Below are positions 1 to 7,457 of a stretch of DNA of 64,000 nt, piece by piece (the first letter of the stretch is position 1; each line of letters begins with the position of its first letter). The DNA is from Rhizobium giardinii bv. giardinii H152 (GTDB taxonomy: Bacteria; Pseudomonadota; Alphaproteobacteria; Rhizobiales; Rhizobiaceae). Location of the stretch: the NCBI RefSeq assembly GCF_000379605.1, contig NZ_KB902680.1, positions 186,186 through 250,185 of the forward strand, given 5' to 3'. The translations under genes were made by a program, and so were the position numbers. Under the pieces are notes generated by a model. It had not been told where the DNA came from. It saw only the letters and a list, made by a program, of their open reading frames with translations, and did not search any database.

Positions 1-578
1 ATGCCGGCAAGCAGCATGGTTGCCACCGACGTCTGGCCGCTGCGGGTTGCGATCCGGTAGAGCAGGAGCGTCGTCACGAGGCAGCCGAGGAACGCTGCGA
101 CCGGCAGCGCGTAGAAGCCGAAGACGGCGAAGAGCGTGCCGAAAAGGGAACTGCCGAGCACGATCGTCAGCACGGCGCCCAGGCTGGCGCCGGATGAGAT
201 GCCGACGAGCGCCGGGTCGGCCAGCGGGTTGCGGAAGAGGCCCTGCATGATCGCGCCGGAGACCGCCAGGGAGGCTCCGACCAGCAGGCCCATGACCGCC
301 CGCGGCAAGCGGATATCGAGGATGATGATGCGGTCGCGGACGCTCAGCGCCTGTTCCGCGCCATCGACGCCGAAGAGCCAGCGCAGCACGTTGCCCAGCG
401 AAGCGTCGGCCGCACCGGTCATGATGGACGCGGCGAACATCGCCGCCGCCGCCAGGATGAGCGCGAGGATCACCAGTCGCGCCAGCCGCGACCGGTCGCC
501 CTGGAGCCATTCCGATTTCAGACGCGCTGCAAACGGCCGTGATTGGCCGTCACCTGCCGCCATTTCACTGCGAGGCAT
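1..578 (-). CDS. hmuU: Haem ABC transporter permease HmuU, C-terminal part outside window
   Basis: FecCD-type inner-membrane permease of the haemin importer, cut by the window edge. The reading frame is open on the minus strand to base 1. After a hydrophilic N-terminus it shows long hydrophobic helices and the family stretch reading RLPRAVMGLLVGASLAVSG, followed by GLFRNPLADPALVGISSGAS, both typical of FecCD/BtuC proteins. Two in-frame ATG codons are possible, at 578 (13 bp overlap with hmuT) and 563 (1 bp after the hmuT stop); I give the longer form. Position directly after hmuT and hmuS fits the rhizobial hmuPSTUV order; hmuV would lie to the left of the window. Confidence 0.88.
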   Translation of the reverse strand, partial: MPRSEMAAGDGQSRPFAARLKSEWLQGDRSRLARLVILALILAAAAMFAASIMTGAADASLGNVLRWLFGVDGAEQALSVRDRIIILDIRLPRAVMGLLVGASLAVSGAIMQGLFRNPLADPALVGISSGASLGAVLTIVLGSSLFGTLFAVFGFYALPVAAFLGCLVTTLLLYRIATRSGQTSVATMLLAG

Positions 579-1506
579 GCGGTTTTCCGTAGATCGCTGC
601 ATTCAACTCGCGCACGGCGCCTGCGGTACGCGGGCCAAAACCGAGCAGATGCAAGCCATCCATGCGGATCACCGCCTTGGTCTTGGCCGCCGGCGTCAGG
701 CTGAGCGCCGGATGCGCAAAGAGTTCGTCGTCGGTGGCGGCATGGCCGCCGCTGCGCGTCATCATCAGCACCACATCCGGCTTTGCCTCGATGATCGCTT
801 CGTCGGTCAGAGGCTTGTACCCGGGGAAGCTTGCTGTCGCGTTGACGGCGCCGGCAAGCGCGATGATGCCGTCTGCCGCCGTCCCCGTGCCCGACGCCAT
901 GATCTTTCCGCCCTGGGTGCTCAGGATGAACATCACGCGCTTGCGCTCGGCTTCAGGCCGCTTGGCCGCATCTGCCACCGCCGCGTCCAGGTCTGCGTTG
1001 ACCTTTTCGGACAGCGCCGCTGCCCTCTCCGGTACGCCTAGAAAATCGCCGACGATTTTGATTTTTTCCAGGATGCCGTCGCGATCGAATTTCTCCGGAA
1101 CCGTCTGGAAGGGGATCTTTGCCTCCTTGAGAACGTTGAGCGTCTCCGGCGGGCCGCTGCCCTCCACGGCAATGATGGCGGACGGATTTGTGGCGATCAC
1201 GCCTTCCGGTGCCAGCTGCCGCATGTAGCCGACGTTGGGAAGCTTCGAAGCCGCCTCGGGATAGACGCTGGTCGAGTCGCGCCCGACGAGTTTGCCCTCT
1301 TCGCCGAGCGCGTAGATGATCTCGGTAATGGCGCCGCCGACGGAGACCATGCGCGACGTGTCGATCTTCTGCATGTCCTGCGCCACGGCTGCGCGCACGA
1401 AGGAGGGGGGCGACGCGACCGGCAGAGCGAACGGCGCGGAAACGGCAAAGACCGCAAGAGCCAGTTCCCAGGAACGCAACCGGCGGAAATCACAGGAATT
1501 TTTCAT
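565..1506 (-). CDS. hmuT: Periplasmic haemin-binding protein HmuT
   Basis: Substrate-binding protein (313 aa) that delivers haem to HmuUV. A basic N-terminus, hydrophobic core and an Ala-rich end around residues 38-43 form a signal peptide. The mature part begins with the TroA/BtuF-type pattern RMVSVGGAITEIIYALG and LVGRDSTSVYPEAASKLP, as in HmuT proteins. An AAGGAG ribosome site lies 7 bases before the ATG at 1506. It sits 12 bp after hmuS and overlaps or abuts hmuU, so the genes are co-transcribed. HmuT identity is firm from family pattern plus context. Confidence 0.93.
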   Translation of the reverse strand: MKNSCDFRRLRSWELALAVFAVSAPFALPVASPPSFVRAAVAQDMQKIDTSRMVSVGGAITEIIYALGEEGKLVGRDSTSVYPEAASKLPNVGYMRQLAPEGVIATNPSAIIAVEGSGPPETLNVLKEAKIPFQTVPEKFDRDGILEKIKIVGDFLGVPERAAALSEKVNADLDAAVADAAKRPEAERKRVMFILSTQGGKIMASGTGTAADGIIALAGAVNATASFPGYKPLTDEAIIEAKPDVVLMMTRSGGHAATDDELFAHPALSLTPAAKTKAVIRMDGLHLLGFGPRTAGAVRELNAAIYGKPHASQ

Positions 1507-1518
1507 CTCGGGCTCCTT

Positions 1519-2574
1519 TCACGCCGCCGCAGTGGTGTCGAGCCGGGCGAGGTTTTCCATGATCGAGCGCCATTCCGGTCGCTCGGCGAAGCCTTCCTTG
1601 CGCTTGCCGAAGAACTGGATGACCATTTCGCCCCTGGCGTCGAGCGCTTCCAGCGAGGTCACATGGCCATCAGCCGTCGGTTTGCGAACGGCCCAGATTT
1701 CCGCCAGGTGGTCCAGGCGCAGGTGCAGGTGGAAGGTCGGGTCCATGATGTTGAGCCAGGGACCCATCGTTTGGATATTGGCGAGCGGTCCGGAATGGAT
1801 CTGAATGACGCCGTGATTGCCGACGAAGCACATGATCGGCAGTTCCACCCTGGCGGATTGGTGCATCATCTCCGCCACGGCGTCCGGCTGCAGTTTCCAG
1901 GCGAAATCCTCGCCGATCGACTGCAGCGCCTGGCGGCGGCCGAGCTTGAGCTTGCGCAGCAGACCGTGGAACTGATGCGTATCCGTCATCCTGCTCCATT
2001 CGTCGCGCAGCACCGCGACATCCAACTGTCCGAGATCTGTTTCGCCGCCTTCAGCAGCGGCCTCGACAACAAATTCCTGCGACTGGTCTTGCAACCGGAA
2101 GTCATCGACGATGCTCTTGTATGCCTCGAGGTTGGAGTGTGTGCGCAGGTGGATCTTGTGGACTGCGGTTCCCTGCTTGTCGAAGAACTGCAGGCTGTGG
2201 CGCACGGTGTCGCCATCGGTTTTCGTCACGGCAAAGCCATGCGCCCAGACGCCGGGGAAAATGCGGAGATCGATACTCTCGCCCAGTACGATCGAGGCAT
2301 GTTTGCCGGGTGTGATGTTTTCGAACACGCCGATTTTTTCGTGCACCGCGCTTTCGTTGCGGGTCAGCGCCATGACCTCGCCGAGTTCAGCGGCGCGCTC
2401 GAGGAAGCGGTTGGCATTGCCATCGATGCGGGTGGCGGTCAGGCCGCATTCGGCGGCAACGAGCGCCGCTTCCGAAATGCCCAGGTGAGCGGCGATATCG
2501 CGCTCACGCATTTTCGGGTTGGCTGCCCGGTAGGAGCGAATTTCGGACGGGGTCGGACGGGGCGTTTGGGTCAT
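1519..2574 (-). CDS. hmuS: Haemin-degrading/transport factor HmuS
   Basis: Cytoplasmic haem-handling protein of the HemS/HmuS/ChuX family (351 aa, normal length for the two-repeat form). Each half carries the family pattern: LGISEAALVAA and TRNESAVHEKIGVFEN in the first, FVGNHGVIQIHSGP and the MDPTFHLHLRLDHLAEIWAVRKPT block in the second. HmuS proteins accept imported haem, and several release iron from it. It starts 9 bp downstream of hmuP and is followed by hmuT after 12 bp, so it is the second gene of the operon. Confidence 0.93.
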   Translation of the reverse strand: MTQTPRPTPSEIRSYRAANPKMRERDIAAHLGISEAALVAAECGLTATRIDGNANRFLERAAELGEVMALTRNESAVHEKIGVFENITPGKHASIVLGESIDLRIFPGVWAHGFAVTKTDGDTVRHSLQFFDKQGTAVHKIHLRTHSNLEAYKSIVDDFRLQDQSQEFVVEAAAEGGETDLGQLDVAVLRDEWSRMTDTHQFHGLLRKLKLGRRQALQSIGEDFAWKLQPDAVAEMMHQSARVELPIMCFVGNHGVIQIHSGPLANIQTMGPWLNIMDPTFHLHLRLDHLAEIWAVRKPTADGHVTSLEALDARGEMVIQFFGKRKEGFAERPEWRSIMENLARLDTTAAA

Positions 2575-2583
2575 GGAGATTGC

Positions 2584-2757
2584 CTATTTGTTCAGTATCA
2601 ATTTGCCCTGACGGGTAATTTTCATGCGGTAGATGGCGCCGTCATGCGAGATCAGGATTTCGTTCTCGCCGCGGAACAACTCGCGGCTTTCGACGATGCG
2701 TTGCGTCTGGCCGGCCGGTGGGAAAGCCGGCACGGCATCTGATTGGTTCGGTGTCAC
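2584..2757 (-). CDS. hmuP: HemP/HmuP family haemin uptake protein
   Basis: A 57-residue protein, below the usual ORF size cutoff. It starts with GTG at 2757, preceded by a clear AGGAAG ribosome site. The translation contains RIVESRELFRGENEILISHDG and YRMKITRQGKLILNK, the HemP signature (an S-x-x-LF-x-G core and a C-terminal R-x-T-x-x-GKL-I-L-x-K). In Bradyrhizobium HmuP is a co-activator of haem uptake genes; that role is carried over here by homology. It is the first gene of hmuPSTU, 9 bp before hmuS, and its upstream region carries an iron box. Confidence 0.9.
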   Translation of the reverse strand: MTPNQSDAVPAFPPAGQTQRIVESRELFRGENEILISHDGAIYRMKITRQGKLILNK

Positions 2758-2961
2758 AGGCTTCCTGCCCTGATCATGGCGGCTGAAAACGGGGGATTGC
2801 TCCCTTTCTCCAGCCGGGTCATCGTGATTGGTATCTTGACTTCATTAATCATCTTTTATTAAGGACGCAATACAGGATTTTGCTGGTCAAGTTTAATGGC
2901 GGGTTCAAATTCTTTCGACGCGTCTGCGGCCGCGATACCAAATCATGAGGGTGGATAGACA
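2758..2961. promoter_or_regulatory. Divergent hmuP / tonB-operon control region
   Basis: A 204 bp AT-richer spacer between the minus-strand hmu operon and the plus-strand tonB pair. The stretch TTGACT (from 2836) followed by TATTAA near 2858 could be a plus-strand promoter, but the 15-16 base spacer is short, so this is weak. The iron box listed separately lies in the middle of the AT-rich part. Confidence 0.6.
2837..2851. promoter_or_regulatory. IRO-box-like RirA site (TGA-N9-TCA)
   Basis: The bases read TGA, nine bases CTTCATTAA, then TCA. This matches the IRO box described for the iron repressor RirA in Rhizobium leguminosarum, where the tonB and hmuPSTUV promoters are divergent and iron-controlled. 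The six fixed bases alone occur by chance about once in 4 kb, so the position, not the motif alone, carries the claim. Confidence 0.6.
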
Positions 2962-3399
2962 ATGATGAAATTCGACCGACTGCTGCCCTTGGCCGTGACG
3001 CTTGCCTTCTATCCGGGCGCGGGCGCTCTGGCGCAGGATACCGGGACATCCGGCAATCTGACGGTTGAGATCAACGAGCTGGCATCGTCGGACAAGGGCT
3101 GCAAGCTGACATTCGTGGCCGGCAACGGCTTGGCGCAATCGCTCTCCAAAGTGTCCTTCGAATTCGTGCTTTTCGATGAAAAGGGTCTGGTCGAGCGCAT
3201 GGCGGTTCTCGATTTCCGCGATCTGCCGGCAGGCAAGACCAAGGTCCGCCAGTTCGATCTTTCCGGAACCAGGTGCGAGGCCGTAAAGAGCCTTCTGATC
3301 AACGATGCTCCGGTCTGCGACGGCGAGGGCGTCGCCAGGGATGCATGTATGAAGGTGCTGAAAACCGGGTCGAAGTCGTCCGTCGAGTTGAAGGGCTGA
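2962..3399 (+). CDS. Secreted protein of unknown function, first gene of the tonB operon
   Basis: 145 aa. I do not recognise a named domain. An N-terminal signal peptide is clear: charged start, hydrophobic run, and an ALA-QD cleavage site near residue 24. The mature part holds four cysteines (near 47, 106, 123 and 133), which could form two disulfides in the periplasm. A GAGGGTGG ribosome site precedes the ATG at 2962; a second ATG follows at 2965. It ends 25 bp before tonB and shares the iron-box region with hmuP, so an iron-starvation role is inferred from context only. Confidence 0.75.
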   Translation: MMKFDRLLPLAVTLAFYPGAGALAQDTGTSGNLTVEINELASSDKGCKLTFVAGNGLAQSLSKVSFEFVLFDEKGLVERMAVLDFRDLPAGKTKVRQFDLSGTRCEAVKSLLINDAPVCDGEGVARDACMKVLKTGSKSSVELKG

Positions 3400-3424
3400 C
3401 GCGCATTTCGCGTCGGTGTCTGTG

Positions 3425-4336
3425 ATGAACAATACGGTAAAATGGACCGGGGCCATCGTCCTCTCGCTGCTGGCGCATGCGGGCGTTGCCAAGCTGTTTG
3501 AGCCGGGTGAAGAGCCGTTCGAACTGTCTTTGGTCGCTGGCGGCGAAGCGATGGAGGTCGCGGTTCTCGGCAACGCTTTCGAGCAAACGATCCAGGCGGG
3601 GGATCCGGCCGAGGCGATGGAGCCGGAGCAGGTCGAGCCCGAGGAGGTTAAACCTTCTGAGGTGGCGGAAGTCGCGCCGGTGCAATCCGAAGTGACGGCT
3701 GAAACCCGCAGTGACATCGTGCCGACGGAAGCCGACGTGATCCTTCCGGCAGAGGACATTCCGCCGGTCGCTGCGGAGCAGCCCGAGGTGACCGCGACAG
3801 TCGCGCCGGTAGAGGCGGTGGTTCCCGAAGAAAAGCCGAAAGAGATCAAGCCGGAGCTGGAAAAGAGGCCCGAGCCGAAGAGAAAGCCCGAAAAGGAAAA
3901 GGCACAGAAAAAAACCGCCAAGAAAAAGGCGGGTGATGCGGGACAGGAGACGGAATCCCTCGTCAAGGGGCAGGCTGATGGCGTCGAGAATGCGGTTGCC
4001 AGCTCCAGCAGCGGCAAGAAGGGGACGAAATCTCAAGCGCTCGGAAACGCGGCTGAAAGCAACTACAAGGGAAAGGTTCGCTCCAAGGTTCAGCGCCATT
4101 TCCGATACCCCAAGTCGGCCGATCGTGCCGGCGTAACGGGAACGGTGACAGTGGCTTTCACGATTTCGTCCGGTGGCGATGTGAGCGCCGTCAGAATCAT
4201 CCAAAGTTCCGGCTCGCCGGTCCTTGATGAGGCCGCCACAAATGCGGTGCGCCGTGCCGCGCCGTTTCCGAAAATTCCGGAAGGCGCCAACCGAAGCAGT
4301 TGGCCTTTTACGCTTCCGCTGCAATTCGGGCGATAG
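3425..4336 (+). CDS. tonB: Energy transducer TonB
   Basis: TonB links the ExbBD proton-driven motor in the inner membrane to outer-membrane haem and siderophore receptors. The 303-residue protein has one N-terminal membrane anchor (WTGAIVLSLLAHAGVAKLF), a long Pro/Glu/Lys-rich periplasmic spacer (about residues 60-180) and a C-terminal TonB domain with the YPKSADRAGVTGTVTVAF pattern and an SGSPVLDEAA motif. A GTG nine bases upstream (3416) is an alternative start. It is the second gene after a secreted unknown protein and is divergent from hmuPSTU, the arrangement known in R. leguminosarum. Confidence 0.92.
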   Translation: MNNTVKWTGAIVLSLLAHAGVAKLFEPGEEPFELSLVAGGEAMEVAVLGNAFEQTIQAGDPAEAMEPEQVEPEEVKPSEVAEVAPVQSEVTAETRSDIVPTEADVILPAEDIPPVAAEQPEVTATVAPVEAVVPEEKPKEIKPELEKRPEPKRKPEKEKAQKKTAKKKAGDAGQETESLVKGQADGVENAVASSSSGKKGTKSQALGNAAESNYKGKVRSKVQRHFRYPKSADRAGVTGTVTVAFTISSGGDVSAVRIIQSSGSPVLDEAATNAVRRAAPFPKIPEGANRSSWPFTLPLQFGR

Positions 4337-4364
4337 CCAGTCGCATCGCGCATCTGTAAAAATA

Positions 4365-4379
4365 TGAGAAAAAAAGTCA
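4365..4379. promoter_or_regulatory. Second IRO-box-like site, upstream of the DUF2325 operon
   Basis: TGA, nine bases (GAAAAAAAG), TCA, within the 130 bp AT-rich spacer between tonB and the DUF2325 gene. A TATACT hexamer at 4384-4389 just downstream could be a -10 element, though no good -35 is seen at the right distance. The match suggests RirA control of the downstream operon; by chance such a match is expected in a few percent of spacers this long. Confidence 0.4.
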
Positions 4380-4466
4380 CCTTTATACTTTACTCTTTTT
4401 GTCAGGTTAAATAGGGTCCCCCCACAACCAGCCGGACGGCGATTCCGAGACAAAGCGGAGACTGAC

Positions 4467-4886
4467 ATGGGTGACAAACGGCATCAGCTCAAGCCGAAGC
4501 AGAAGCAGAGCCGGGAGGCTGAATCGCGGAATGCACAGTCTTGCCCCGACGCGCAGAAATCGAAGCTTGAGGGCCGCAGCTTTCTTTATGTCGGCGGCCG
4601 TGATTGCCAGGTGGCGCATTTGCGCCAGATTGCCAGTTCCCATGGTGCCGAACTGATCCATCACGATGGCGGGTTGCGCGAGGCGGTTTCGCGCATCGAC
4701 AATATCCTGCCCTCCGTCGACTGCGTGTTCTGCCCGATCGACTGTATCAGCCACGATGCGTGCCTCAGGGTAAAGACCGGCTGCAAGAAGTGGGGCAAGG
4801 CCTTCGTGCCGCTTCGCAACGGCAGCAAGTCGAGCCTAGAGCGGGCGTTTCTGGATCTGAAGGCGAGCCGGAACAACGCCGGCTGA
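4467..4886 (+). CDS. DUF2325 domain protein, cysteine-rich
   Basis: 139 aa. An N-terminal basic, low-complexity tail (residues 1-35) is followed by the DUF2325 fold, visible as FLYVGGRDCQVAHLRQIAS, then HHDGGLREAVSRIDNILPSVD and a C-terminal KAFVPLRNGSKSSLERAF. Function of the family is unknown. This copy has a striking cluster Cys86, Cys89, Cys93, His96, Cys99 and Cys106, which could bind a metal, an Fe-S cluster or haem. It begins a three-gene run with the next unknown gene (50 bp gap) and a haem-degrading monooxygenase, which argues for a link to haem or iron. Confidence 0.8.
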   Translation: MGDKRHQLKPKQKQSREAESRNAQSCPDAQKSKLEGRSFLYVGGRDCQVAHLRQIASSHGAELIHHDGGLREAVSRIDNILPSVDCVFCPIDCISHDACLRVKTGCKKWGKAFVPLRNGSKSSLERAFLDLKASRNNAG

Positions 4887-4936
4887 TCGCCCTTTTCCCG
4901 GCGCGGGTGCGCGTGTCGATTCCCCAGGAGATGAAG

Positions 4937-5206
4937 ATGAAAGACAATCGCCCCGATCAGTTCACGATGATCGGCCTGCACAAACTGGCGTCGCACATCG
5001 GCGACGGGATGATTCCGGAGCTCTACGAACTCCTGTCACGCCGGGCGCAGATGCTTGAATACAATCCGAACGTCTCCGAGTTTCCTGCCTGGCAGTCGCG
5101 TCCGCCGGCACGTGGGACATTCGGGGTTGCGCCTGAGCGTAGGGACAATATTCTGCCATTTCCGTCGGGCGTTGCCACTGGCACACGTGCGAAGGGCAGA
5201 GCTTGA
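4937..5206 (+). CDS. Small protein of unknown function in the haem-monooxygenase operon
   Basis: 89 aa from the ATG at 4937, chosen because AGGAG at 4926-4930 lies 6 bases upstream; the ATG at 4931 would be too close to it. No signal peptide or membrane segment. The N-terminal half (MIGLHKLASHIGDGMIPELY, then LSRRAQMLEYNP) looks helical; the C-terminal half is Pro/Arg/Gly-rich and probably disordered. Its stop overlaps the TTG start of the next gene in a TTGA, suggesting translational coupling. I do not recognise the family. Confidence 0.65.
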   Translation: MKDNRPDQFTMIGLHKLASHIGDGMIPELYELLSRRAQMLEYNPNVSEFPAWQSRPPARGTFGVAPERRDNILPFPSGVATGTRAKGRA

Positions 5207-5532
5207 AAGGACGCCTGACGTATTTTGCCATGAACAGGTTCAAGATCGTCATCGGCCACGAAGACGCATTCGAAAACGTCTGGAAGGGCCGCGATTCCAG
5301 CCTTGCCGAAGTGCCGGGCTTCAAGGAATTCCGGCTCCTGCGTGGCGAAACCGTTGCGGATGAGGGCTATACGCTGTTCGTATCGAGTTCGATCTGGGAA
5401 AACCGGGACGCCTTTGTTGCCTGGACGAAGTCGGAGAATTTTCGCGCCGCGCACAAGAACGCTGCCGAAAACCGCGCGATGTATCTCGGGCCGCCGAAAT
5501 TCGAGGGGTTTTCTGCCGTCGAAGGCGCTTGA
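5203..5532 (+). CDS. IsdG/HmuQ-type haem-degrading monooxygenase
   Basis: Antibiotic-biosynthesis-monooxygenase fold protein (109 aa from TTG). Counting from the internal ATG at 5230, the three IsdG-type catalytic residues are present: Asn2 (in MNRF), Trp65 and His75, with the ten-residue Trp-to-His spacing of IsdG. Such enzymes open haem to release iron in the cytoplasm. TTG 5203 has an AAGGG site upstream and overlaps the previous stop; the ATG at 5230 has no ribosome site at a good distance, and homologues usually carry a few residues before MNRF. Related enzymes in Bradyrhizobium are HmuQ and HmuD. Confidence 0.85.
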   Translation: MKGRLTYFAMNRFKIVIGHEDAFENVWKGRDSSLAEVPGFKEFRLLRGETVADEGYTLFVSSSIWENRDAFVAWTKSENFRAAHKNAAENRAMYLGPPKFEGFSAVEGA

Positions 5533-5561
5533 CCGCGGTTTGTCGGGCGGGGAACGCCGGA

Positions 5562-5936
5562 TCAAATATCCGCGCGCTTGAAGAACGCCCCGGCGGCAAT
5601 AGCGAGCCAGCCGAGCATCATTAAACCACCGCCCGTCGGTGCCGACATCGGAAAGAGGCCGTGGCCGAGGAGATGTCGCGCGGTGAGATCGGCGGCAAAC
5701 AGAGCCGTGCCGGTGGAAAGCAACAGCGCAGCAATCGCCGCCGTTCGCACCATAGGCCAGGCTGCGTAGAGCGCGACGAGGGCAGGGGCGTGCGCCAGAC
5801 ACATCGCCGAGGCACCTCCGAGCAGCCGCGGATCCGCCCCGTGCGAGGCGGCCGCGGCACTGACGACGCCAAACAGTCCCATCAGCCCGGCAATGAAGAG
5901 AATTGCCGGTCGCAACTGGCCGTTCTGCATGCTCAT
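5562..5936 (-). CDS. DUF423 family membrane protein
   Basis: 124 aa, four predicted membrane helices (FIAGLMGLFGVVSAAAAS, ALVALYAAWPM, TAAIAALLLSTGTALFAADL, GGLMMLGWLAIAAGAFF), with the DUF423 hallmarks ASHG near the first helix and PTGGGLMMLGW near the end. Biochemical role unknown. It starts at ATG 5936 inside an ATGA overlap with the truncated haemoglobin gene, so the two are translated together. It converges on the haem monooxygenase gene with about 30 bp between them. Confidence 0.85.
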   Translation of the reverse strand: MSMQNGQLRPAILFIAGLMGLFGVVSAAAASHGADPRLLGGASAMCLAHAPALVALYAAWPMVRTAAIAALLLSTGTALFAADLTARHLLGHGLFPMSAPTGGGLMMLGWLAIAAGAFFKRADI

Positions 5937-6328
5937 TCGTCCTTGTTCTGCATATGGTGGGCAAGCCGCGTCACCGGCTCCAGGATGATTGATCGCAACT
6001 GCGGATGCGATACGGTTTCCTCGAGCGCCCGGGTGAAGCAGAGGAGCCACTCGTCGCGCTCCTGCGGCCCGATCGCTGCGACAAAATGACGGCTCCGCAG
6101 CCTGGGGTGACCGCGCTTGTCGGTATAGAGCGGTGGCCCGCCGAGCCAGCCGGTCAGATATTCGTAGAATTTCTCTTCGCTGCCGGAGAGATCGGCCGGG
6201 TGCACGGCGCGACAACGGGCGGCCTCCGGTAGCGTATCCATCAGCTCGTAGAACCGATGGGTCAGCGCCCGCACCGTGCCGTCGCCGCCGATGGCGTTGT
6301 AAAGTGTTTCCGTCTGCGTGTCTGTCAT
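5933..6328 (-). CDS. Group II truncated haemoglobin
   Basis: Small globin (131 aa from the ATG at 6328, after AGGA 9 bases upstream; a longer frame to 6451 has no family sequence). Visible globin marks: the FYELMDTLPEA helix, KFYEYLTGWLGGPPLYTDKRGHP, proximal His in RSRHF, and Trp at position G8 in DEWLLCF, which marks group II (trHbO/YjbI). These bind O2 or NO and may help in NO or peroxide defence. Coupled by ATGA to the DUF423 gene. Confidence 0.92.
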   Translation of the reverse strand: MTDTQTETLYNAIGGDGTVRALTHRFYELMDTLPEAARCRAVHPADLSGSEEKFYEYLTGWLGGPPLYTDKRGHPRLRSRHFVAAIGPQERDEWLLCFTRALEETVSHPQLRSIILEPVTRLAHHMQNKDE

Positions 6329-6444
6329 CGCACCGTTCCTGATCGCGGCCACTTCTAGCGTGGTGGGCTTTTCCGTTCCAATGGTTTTCGCTGCACCGCG
6401 GCGTTGCGGCGATTGATCGCGCCTGGGGCGTTTCATCATTCTTC

Positions 6445-6473
6445 TTGACAAACCGTCCAGACGGTATCTTTAT
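6445..6473 (+). promoter_or_regulatory. Promoter with TetR operator for the SMR operon
   Basis: TTGACA at 6445-6450 is a consensus -35; CTTTAT at 6468-6473 after 17 bases is a poor but well-placed -10. Between them lies an inverted repeat, ACCGTC at 6453-6458 and GACGGT at 6461-6466 with a 2-base centre (CA... read across as ACCGTC-CA-GACGGT, the centre being 6458-6461 shared at its edges). The TetR gene starts at 6480, so binding here would block its own transcription and that of the pump gene. Confidence 0.6.
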
Positions 6474-6479
6474 GGCACC

Positions 6480-7040
6480 ATGTCTATCGCTCATCAACGC
6501 CGAAAACAACCCGGACGCGTTCGCCAGCAATTGCTGGAAGTCGCCGCACGCCTGTCCTTCGAGCAGGGGGCAGCGGGCGTGACGCTGGACGCGGTCTCCC
6601 AGGCCGCCGGGGTGAGCAAGGGTGGGCTCCTGCACCATTTTCCCAACAAGATGGCGTTGCTCGACGGGTTGTTCGATGACCTGATCGGCAAGCTCGACCA
6701 GACGATCGCCGAGGAAATGCGCAACGATCCCGTCGCGCATGGCCGTTTTACCCGCGCCTATCTGTCCAGCGTGTTTGCGCTGCAGGATGAGGCTGACGCA
6801 CAGGGCTGGCAGGTGCTGACCATTGCGCTCCTGTCCGAGCCGCATTTGCGGGCACGCTGGCGGCAATGGGTGGCGGACCGCGCCGGCGAACATGGCGGCA
6901 CCGATTCCTCGACCGGCTGTCTGCTTGCGCGGCTTGCCGCGGATGGCCTGTGGCTGGCCGATCTGCTCAAGAGCCACGACATCGATCAGCCGATGCGCCA
7001 CGAGATGCGAGCGCGCCTGATCAGTCTTTCCCAGCAATAA
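6480..7040 (+). CDS. TetR family repressor of the SMR pump
   Basis: 186 aa. N-terminal TetR helix-turn-helix: LLEVAARLSFEQGAAGVTLDAVSQAAGVSKGGLLHHFPNK, residues about 17-58; the rest is a helical ligand-binding domain ending in a TetR_C-type pattern. It lies 18 bp before an SMR efflux gene, and its own promoter carries a matching inverted repeat, so it most likely represses itself and the pump until an exported compound binds. Confidence 0.9.
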   Translation: MSIAHQRRKQPGRVRQQLLEVAARLSFEQGAAGVTLDAVSQAAGVSKGGLLHHFPNKMALLDGLFDDLIGKLDQTIAEEMRNDPVAHGRFTRAYLSSVFALQDEADAQGWQVLTIALLSEPHLRARWRQWVADRAGEHGGTDSSTGCLLARLAADGLWLADLLKSHDIDQPMRHEMRARLISLSQQ

Positions 7041-7058
7041 CGGTCGTCGGAGCGCAAG

Positions 7059-7400
7059 ATGAATCCCACCATGCTTTATGCCATGCTCGTGCTTGCCATC
7101 GTTTTCGAGGTGCTTGGCACCTCGGCGATGCAGGCCGCCCAGCATTTTACCAAGCTCCTGCCGACGCTCGTCATGGTCGTCTGCTATGCGGTCGCCTTCT
7201 ATTTCCTGTCCTATACGCTCAGGGCTATTCCGGTCGGCATTGCCTACGCGGTCTGGAGCGGGCTCGGCATCGTGCTGATCTCTCTCGCCGGTTATTTCGT
7301 CTTCGGCCAAAAACTTGATTTTGCAGCCGTTCTCGGGCTCGCCCTGATCGTCGCCGGGGTCGTTGTGCTCAATCTCTTCTCGAAATCCACCTTTCACTAA
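7059..7400 (+). CDS. SMR family multidrug efflux protein (EmrE-like)
   Basis: 113 aa with four membrane helices, the length and pattern of small multidrug resistance transporters. The essential membrane glutamate is present at residue 17 (IVFEVLGT), equal to Glu14 of EmrE, and the YAVWSGLGIV motif holds the conserved Trp. It works as a proton/cation antiporter dimer exporting quaternary ammonium or similar cations, or guanidinium in some subfamilies. It is co-transcribed with the upstream TetR gene. Confidence 0.93.
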   Translation: MNPTMLYAMLVLAIVFEVLGTSAMQAAQHFTKLLPTLVMVVCYAVAFYFLSYTLRAIPVGIAYAVWSGLGIVLISLAGYFVFGQKLDFAAVLGLALIVAGVVVLNLFSKSTFH

Positions 7401-7457
7401 ACTGCTGGGGAAGCCGGATTTGCACTTGCAAAAGCGCGACACTGGCTCTATCGCTTC

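Noticed and set aside
5562..7442. 626-residue minus-strand frame
   Set aside because: Antisense to the TetR and SMR genes and fused through the globin region; only its last 124 residues (DUF423) have coding character.
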